This document shows positions 58,273 to 64,000 of a stretch of 64,000 nt of DNA, one piece after another. The DNA is taken from positions 20,287,266-20,351,265 of the forward strand of contig NC_087166.1 in assembly GCF_035594125.1 (NCBI RefSeq). The letters run 5' to 3'. The position numbers and the translations under genes are program-made. A model generated the notes under the pieces. It made no database searches. It saw only the letters and a program-made list of their open reading frames with translations, and was not told the DNA's origin. The number at the start of each line of letters is the position of its first letter. Within the stretch, counting starts at the first letter, position 1. Source of the DNA: Scylla paramamosain. Taxonomy: Eukaryota; Arthropoda; Malacostraca; Decapoda; Portunidae.

Positions 58273-61160
58273 TTTTATGAAGGAGGGGCAGCGGCCAAAG
58301 GCAACAAAAATAGTTATAAAAAAGGCCACTGATAATAGGGTCCGAAGCAGTAGTCAAAAATTAAAGAATAAGTGTCTTGAAACCTTCCTCTTCAAGGAGT
58401 TCAAGTCATAGGAAGGTGGAAATAAAGAAACATGCAGGGTGTTCCAGAGTTTACCAGAGAAAGGGATGGATGATTGAGAATACTGCTTAATTCCTGCATT
58501 AGAGAGGTGGACAAAATAGGAATGAGAGAAATAAGAGTCTTGTACAGCGAGGCCGCGTGAGGAGGGGAGGCATGCAGTTAGCAAGATCAGAAGAGCAGTT
58601 AGCATGAAAATAGCGGTAGAAGACAACTAGAGATGCAACATTGTGGCGATGATAGAGAGGTTGAAGACAGTCAGTTAGAGGAGAGGAGTTGATGAGGCGA
58701 AAAGCTTTTGATTCCACCCTGTCTAGAAGAGCGCTATGAGTGGAATCCCCCCAACATGTGAAGCATACTCCATACATGGACGGATAAGGACCCTGTACAG
58801 AGTTAGCAGCTGGGGGGTGAGAAAAGCTGGCAGAGACGTCTCAGAACGCCTAACTTCATAGAAGCTGTTTTAGCTAGAGATGAGATGTGAAGTTTCCAGT
58901 TCAGATTATAAGTAAAGGACGGACAGAGGATGTTCAGTGTAGAACAAGGGGACAGTCGAGTGTCACTGAAGAAGAGGGGATAGCTGTCTGGATGGTTGTG
59001 TCGAGTTGATAGATGAAGGAATTGAGTTTTTGAGACATTGAACAATAGCAAGCCTGCTCTGCCCCATCAGAAATTTTAGAAAGATCAGAAGTCAGGTGTT
59101 CTGTGGCTTCCCTGCATGAAATATTTATCTCCTGAAGGGTTGGATGTCTTGTCTAAAAGAGCGGTGCGAATGGATCTCCCCGCTCAACACACATGTAAAG
59201 CATATTCCATACATGGACGGTTAAGTTAGCATCTGGGGAGGTGAGAAAGCTGGCGAAAATGTCTCAGAACACCTAACTTCATAGAAGCTGTTTTAGCTGG
59301 AGATGAGATGTGAAGTTTCCAGTTTAGATTATAAGAGAAGGACAGACCGAGGATGTTCAGTGTAGAAGTGGAAGACAGTTGAGTTCTCTTTGAAGAAGAG
59401 GGGATAGTTGTCTGGAAGGTTGTGTCGAGTTGACAGATATAGGAATTGAGTTTTTGAGGCACTGAATAATACCAAGTTTGCCTTCTTCCCCAATCAGAAA
59501 TTGTAGAGAGATCAGACGTCAGACGTTCTGTGGTTTCTCTGAGTGAACTGTTTATTTCCTGAAGGGTTGGACGTCTTCAAAAACATGTGGAAAAGTGCAG
59601 AGTGGCATCATGAGCGTACGAGTGAATAGAACAAGAAGTTTGGTTTAGAAGGTCATTGATAAATAACAGGAAGAGAGTGGGTGACAGGACATAACTCTGG
59701 GGAGCACCACTGTTAAAAGATTTAGGAGAAGAACAGAGACTGTCTACCACAGCACCAACAGAAATCAGAGCTTTGTGCCAAATTATTTCAAAAGCTTTTG
59801 ATATGTCTAAGGTAACAGCAAAAGTTTCACCAAAATTTCTAAAAGAGGATGATCAAGACTCAGTAAGGAAAGCCAGAAGATCACCAGTAAAGCGACCTTA
59901 ACGGAACCCATACTGGCGATCAGATAGAAGGTTATGAAGTGATAGATGTTTAAGAATCTTCCTGTTGAGAATGGATTAAGAAACTTTGGATAAGCTGGAA
60001 ATTAAAGCAATAGGAAGGTGGTTTGAGGGATTAGAACGGTCACTCATTTTAGGAAGAGGCTGAATGTAGGCAAAGTTCCAGCAAGAAGGAAAGGTAGATG
60101 TTGAAAAACTGTTGAAAGAGTTTGAGCATGCAAGGTGTAAACACGAAGGCACAGTTTCGGAGAACAATAAGAAGGACCCGATCAGGTCCATAAGTCTTCC
60201 GAGGGTTTATGCTAGCATGAAAGACATCATTGGGAAGAATTTTAAAATGTAGCATGAAGTGGTCAGAGGATGAAGAAGAGGGAGGAACAAGCCGTGAATC
60301 GTCCAAGGTTGCGTTTTTAGCAAAGATTTGAGCGAAAAGTTAAGCTTTAGAGATATATGTAATAGCAGTAGTGCCATCTGGTTGAAATAAAGGAGGGAAA
60401 GGGAAAAAAGCAAAGTTATTGGAGATTTTTTGGCTAGGTGCCAGCAATCACGAGGGGAGTTAGATCTTGAAAGATTTTGACACTTTTTATTAATGAAGGA
60501 GTTTTTAGCTAGTTGGAGAACAGACTTGGGATGGTTCCGGGCAGAAATATAAAGCGCATGAGATTCTGGTGATGGAAGCGTCTCTCTATCATGTACAGCA
60601 CGAGAACAGGCTATGTTAAACCAATTGTTTAAAAGATCTAGGTCGAGGAAAAGTGAGGAATGTACACCTGCATGCCAGACATCATCACCTCTGTTATGCG
60701 CTTGGTACATAGAGATGGGTCTCGGAAGCAGTAATCATTCCAAGGAAAATCAGCAAAATACCTCCTCAGGCCTCCCCAACTAGCCAGAGGCACTTCCGCT
60801 TAAGGGGATCCTGAGGGGGGATTGGACAAGATACAGATATGAAATTGTGATCGGAGGACCCCAATGGAGAAGAGAGGGTATCAGCATAAGCAGAAGGATT
60901 AGAGGTTAGGAAAAGGTCAAGAATGTTGGACGTATCTCAAAGACAGTCAGGAATACGAGTAGGGTGTTGCACCTACTGAACTAGGTCGTGGAGGATAGCA
61001 AAGCTGAAGGCTAGTTCACCAGAATGGTCAGTGAAGGGAGAAAAAAAGCCAAAGCTTGTGGTGAACACTGAAGTCTCCGAGGTAGGCGATCTCCGCAAAA
61101 GGTAAGAGAGTGAGAACATACTCCCCTTTGGAAGTTAAGTGGTCAAAGAATTTTCTATAG
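58273..61160 (-). mobile_element. LINE family J, copy 11 (with internal duplication)
   Basis: Minus strand, from about the middle of the endonuclease (codons for [10 protein letters not shown] near 61150) to the J 3'UTR at 58273. RT parts are seen at 60300-59640, with losses around the [10 protein letters not shown] block and before GVPQGS. A 430-base unit at the 3' side is present twice (58721-59580). Many stops and gaps make this an old copy. Confidence 0.85.
58721..59580. repeat. tandem duplication, about 430-bp unit
   Basis: Units 58721-59150 and 59151-59580 both run from GTCTA(G/A)AAGAGCG to CCTGAAGGGTTGGA(T/C)GTCTT. They repeat the J region from the VESKAF codons back to the YADD-downstream block. 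The units have diverged from each other, so the duplication is not recent. Confidence 0.85.
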
Positions 61161-61685
61161 CTATGCTATTAGCTTTCTATGCTAATCTGACATCACTGAG
61201 TTTCCAGTCTATATGGGCAGTATTTGGCGTGAATTTAGAAGATAACATAATGAGAGTAATGTAGCAGTAGTAAAGAGCAGGTGGAACAGTCAGAGCTGCA
61301 GTATATAAAACTTCTTTTTTTTTCTTAGATGGTATTTGATTGACATGCACCTAACAACGATGAATGGAGAGCATGGTAATGAAGATGACAATTATTTTGT
61401 ATTTAGATTTTGTATTTATCAAATCCTTTTATAACTTCATAACTTTCGGCGATGTGAAATATATTTTTAAATTCTTTCAATGTTGTAATACTATGCAAAA
61501 GTAATACTTCTAACACATCCATTTTTTTTTCTTATAGTGAATAAAATGCGACATTCGAATATCAGCTATTTAAACTCCTTATTTGAATATTTCTTCATAA
61601 TATTCTTTTTTTTTTTTATTGGGATACAAATTTCAAGTGGCTGTTTGTCATGTGTGTCAATTTCAGATTATCACAGAACACTTAC
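61161..61685. other. intronic sequence, nothing recognised
   Basis: AT-rich DNA with T runs; part of the intron after the IR exon at 61686. No coding signal seen. Confidence 0.45.
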
Positions 61686-61889
61686 TCTTACGTATTCGTT
61701 ACCAGACTCCGCCATGTTGTCCGCAAAGAAGGGACCACCGATGCCATAGACGAAAAGCTTGGAATCATAGAGCTGCTTCAGTGACGTGATTCCCTCGGGA
61801 ATGCGCTCAACCGTCAAGAAGGCCGTCAGGTTGGCGCTGTATGCTACCGTCACGATGATAATGTGCACCCAGAGAAACACCACAAACAC
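61686..61889 (-). CDS. ionotropic receptor gene, exon encoding M3 and start of S2
   Basis: Minus-strand exon of 68 codons with a donor GTAAGT at 61685-61680 and an acceptor TCTGTTTCTGAAG ending at 61890; both are phase 0. An alternative donor GTAAGA six bases earlier would drop Val-Arg. It encodes VFVVFLWVHIIIVTVAYSAN, then LTAFLTVERIPEGITSLKQL, YDSKLFVYGIGGPFFADNMA and ESGNEYVR. The M3 gate motif of the superfamily (SYTANLAAFLT in glutamate receptors) is read here as AYSANLTAFLT. It is followed by the S2 start with G-x-x-x-G-G-x-x-x-x-x-F. S1, M1 and the pore loop must be encoded upstream, to the right of the window. Whether the protein is an IR or a glutamate receptor needs the missing half. 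Confidence 0.88.
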
Positions 61890-62044
61890 CTTCAGAAACA
61901 GACACATAATTTTGATTTCTTGACATAACAAGAAGACATGTAGTACTTTATAATAATAGTTTTCTTTTAGTTAATTTATGAATAATAATAATCTGCAGAT
62001 TTGCAAAGAGCAATGTGAAATACAACAACCATTGGCAAAGAATA

Positions 62045-62049
<5 letters not shown>

Positions 62050-62131
<82 letters not shown>
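62050..62131. repeat. (CT)n
   Basis: CT array touching the 5' edge of an I-type LINE fragment. Confidence 0.95.
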
Positions 62132-62134
<3 letters not shown>

Positions 62135-62149
62135 GGAGCTTTACTCCTG

Positions 62150-63945
62150 ACTCTCTCCCCCACTAGTGTTGTTACATTCATAGATCTTAAGAGTGCATTT
62201 GATACTGCAAATAGGCAAGTTATCCTTGATCAGCTTGTTGACTTTGACGTTAAAGGCCGTTTATTAAAGTGGATTCGAGGATATCTTTGCAATAGAACTG
62301 CTCGAGTCCTTTATAAAGGAACGTGCAGCACACCTCATAGACACGAAATGGGGACTCCCCGTTGGGGTGTTGTTAGTCCATTTCTGTTTAATGTCTTTAT
62401 GCATCGCGTCCTGTCTCTTCTGTCTAACATCCCCAGAACAACAGTGACCTGTTATGCTTATGTTATTTGTATTCATTCAGCTTATCCACAAGATCTCCAA
62501 CTTCTCCTTAATGATTTTTATGCTGCAACTACTACTTGTGGCCTTATCATATCTCCGGAAAAGAGTAGAATATTTTCATATCGCATCCCAAGAGCACTTC
62601 CAGACTTTACTGTGGAAGGTAAAGTTGTCCCTCGCTGCATGCTGTATATTTACCTGGGTGCACCGGTTCGAATAACCCGAGCCATACCTGCACGGCAACG
62701 AATCTATCCCATCCTTCAAGACCTCCTGGATAAATTATAGCAGCGCTTCGCCCCCATCAAATGGCTTGCCAACAATGCCACTGGAATTTCCATCCCTGTA
62801 GCCAAGACTATCAACATCCTGTTCCTGCGCTCTCTCATTGACTACCTTTCTCCTGCTTTATATCAGCTTCCACTATCGTCACTAGAGCCTCTAGAAAATT
62901 CCAAAACCGAGTCATGAGATTTATTCTTGGTTGCTCGGCATCTACCACTCAGAAATATCAAAACTACAGTTAGAACTCAACCTGCCACCACTTATCGATT
63001 TAAATTTACACCAATGTCACCTACTTCACAGCAAAGTGCTCTTACCCAACCTTGCACCTCATTACTTCAATGTCATCAAAGCGACGTTGGTCCCAAACGC
63101 ACCAGAACCCTTCATTCGACCGGGTGGCCGCTATCTCATTAAAAGGGTGTGTGCCACTCTAACTAGACTCAACATCGATGTTTCTTTTGCAGAAATTGAC
63201 TCGGATTTACCACCTTGGCGAGTACCTCTACCAGCTGTCTCTTGCACTCCACCCTCCAAAGCTGACCTCCTCTCCCTACAGAAACAACTGACTCTGGAGA
63301 CTATCCCCAGCGTGACTGCCAAGGTTCCCTCCGCTCACCACCTTAACGTTGACGGATGTGTGCTGGCAGACGAGAGTGAAGCATGTGCCGTGTTTTCTCT
63401 CACCAATAACCCACCAGTAAGTGGCGGTTGGGTCGGCCACAGACTCCTTAATGCATCCAGTTCTACATACTGAAGCTCCATAGCCTCCTGGAAGCTGTGA
63501 TTCTCCTCACTTAGGATAGAATAAACGGAGTAGTCATTTGTGACTCCCAATCAGCGCTTCATGCCCTCTCCTCTCAACGACCAGCGTGCCTCAGTGTTGT
63601 GAATAGGATAATTCATCAGCTAGCTATGGCCAGTGATAATTCCCTTATGATATTTTTCATATGGATACTCTCCTATGTTGGACTCACGGCCAAAAACACT
63701 GTAAGTAGTATAGTTAAGGTTGCTTGTACCCTGAATGTTCCTAATGTGCCTTCCATACCCTCTCTTCAGTGCTATAGACGCTTACTACACTCTGCCTCCC
63801 ATGTCCTGGTACTGCAACAGAGAAACGCTGAATGAGGCGAGAGTGTCTCCATACGACACAATGAAAATTTTGTTCACTGCGCTCACAAAAACCGTCGCCA
63901 CGGACTCATGGTGCGGCGAGACAATGTGGTGAGTGCCAGACTAAG
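62150..63945 (+). pseudogene. I-type LINE, RT and RNase H, 5'-truncated and decayed
   Basis: Plus strand. RT motifs are VVTFIDLKSAFDTANRQVIL (first catalytic Asp kept), MGTPRWGVVSPFLFNVFMH (PQGG changed to PRWG) and TCYAYVICIHSA, where YADD has become YAYV. GLIISPEKSRIFSYRIP follows and the first frame stops at 62738. A later frame (62931-63473) ends in VDGCVLADESEACAVFSL, the first strand of an RNase H domain. Its remainder (CDSQSALHALSSQ-like, then WI-S-V-GLTA-N) lies in other frames up to about 63945. An RNase H after RT is typical of I/R1-related LINEs. No activity is expected. Confidence 0.8.
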
Positions 63946-64000
63946 GCCCGGTTTACACTAGTCCGTTCTGAACGGAGGAGTTGGCCGCCATCTCCTTATC
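63944..64000. mobile_element. edge of a possible MITE, cut by window end
   Basis: LINE coding sequence stops at about 63945 and is replaced by AAGGCCCGGTTTACACTAGT followed by CCGTTCTGAACGG, a perfect 6+1+6 palindrome. Ends with GGCC-GGTTTACACTAG and internal CCGTT palindromes are common in short TIR elements. The other end is outside the window. Confidence 0.35.

Noticed and set aside
61537..61749. 70-codon plus-strand frame overlapping the IR exon
   Set aside because: Antisense shadow of the exon at 61889-61686 plus a T run.

Overview
This is repeat-rich eukaryotic (metazoan) DNA, most likely from a decapod crustacean and plausibly a brachyuran crab. The reasons are the mass of very long (AT)n, (CT)n and (GT)n microsatellites (about 4 kb by my count), many copies of one CR1/Jockey-like LINE, several degraded Ty3/gypsy-type elements, and one widely spaced multi-exon gene. 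The taxon is an inference from element types and composition. There are no operons, CRISPR arrays or prokaryotic signals.

The only convincing host gene lies on the minus strand. It is the 3' half of an ionotropic receptor (IR/iGluR superfamily) gene, recovered as four exons: 61889-61686 (third membrane helix with AYSANLTAFLTVER, start of the S2 ligand-binding half), 57425-57267 and 40966-40823 (rest of S2), and 27618-27433 (last membrane helix, C-terminus, stop). All three introns are phase 0 with GT-AG ends and together the exons encode 230 residues. Upstream exons (S1, M1, pore) must lie beyond the right edge. The introns (about 4.3, 16.3 and 13.2 kb) are filled with transposon debris.

Layout. 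1-5158: a LINE (called K here) with a broken ORF1 and ORF2, interrupted by a nearly intact copy of LINE family J. 5.3-8.0 kb: two CR1-like fragments on the minus strand separated by (AG)n/(CT)n. 8.0-9.9 kb: two related LTR-like repeats and a tRNA-Leu-type primer binding site. 9.9-13.5 kb: nothing recognisable. 13.5-16.1 kb: gypsy-type element B (gag, protease, candidate LTR), minus strand. 16.1-22.4 kb: gypsy/errantivirus-type element A with gag, pol and env-like parts, all decayed, minus strand. 22.4-27.4 kb: microsatellites and J copy 2. 27.4-40.9 kb: last IR exon, then J copies 3, 4 and 5 (copy 5 nested in copy 4), an old J scrap, gypsy-type element D and a CR1-like fragment. 40.8-57.4 kb: IR exon, gypsy-type element C, J copies 6-10, a MULE-type transposase pseudogene split by J copies, a GIY-YIG nuclease scrap and a 0.7-kb element with long inverted repeats. 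57.3-64 kb: IR exon, J copy 11 with an internal duplication, IR exon, an I-type LINE with a decayed RNase H, and the edge of a possible MITE.

Family J (about 3.3 kb) has a repeatable 5' end, one EN-RT reading frame and a poly(A) tail, and no ORF1 was seen. Nesting gives relative ages: J copy 5 is younger than copy 4, copy 1 is younger than K, and copies 8/9 are younger than the MULE. Most J 3' ends run directly into long dinucleotide arrays.
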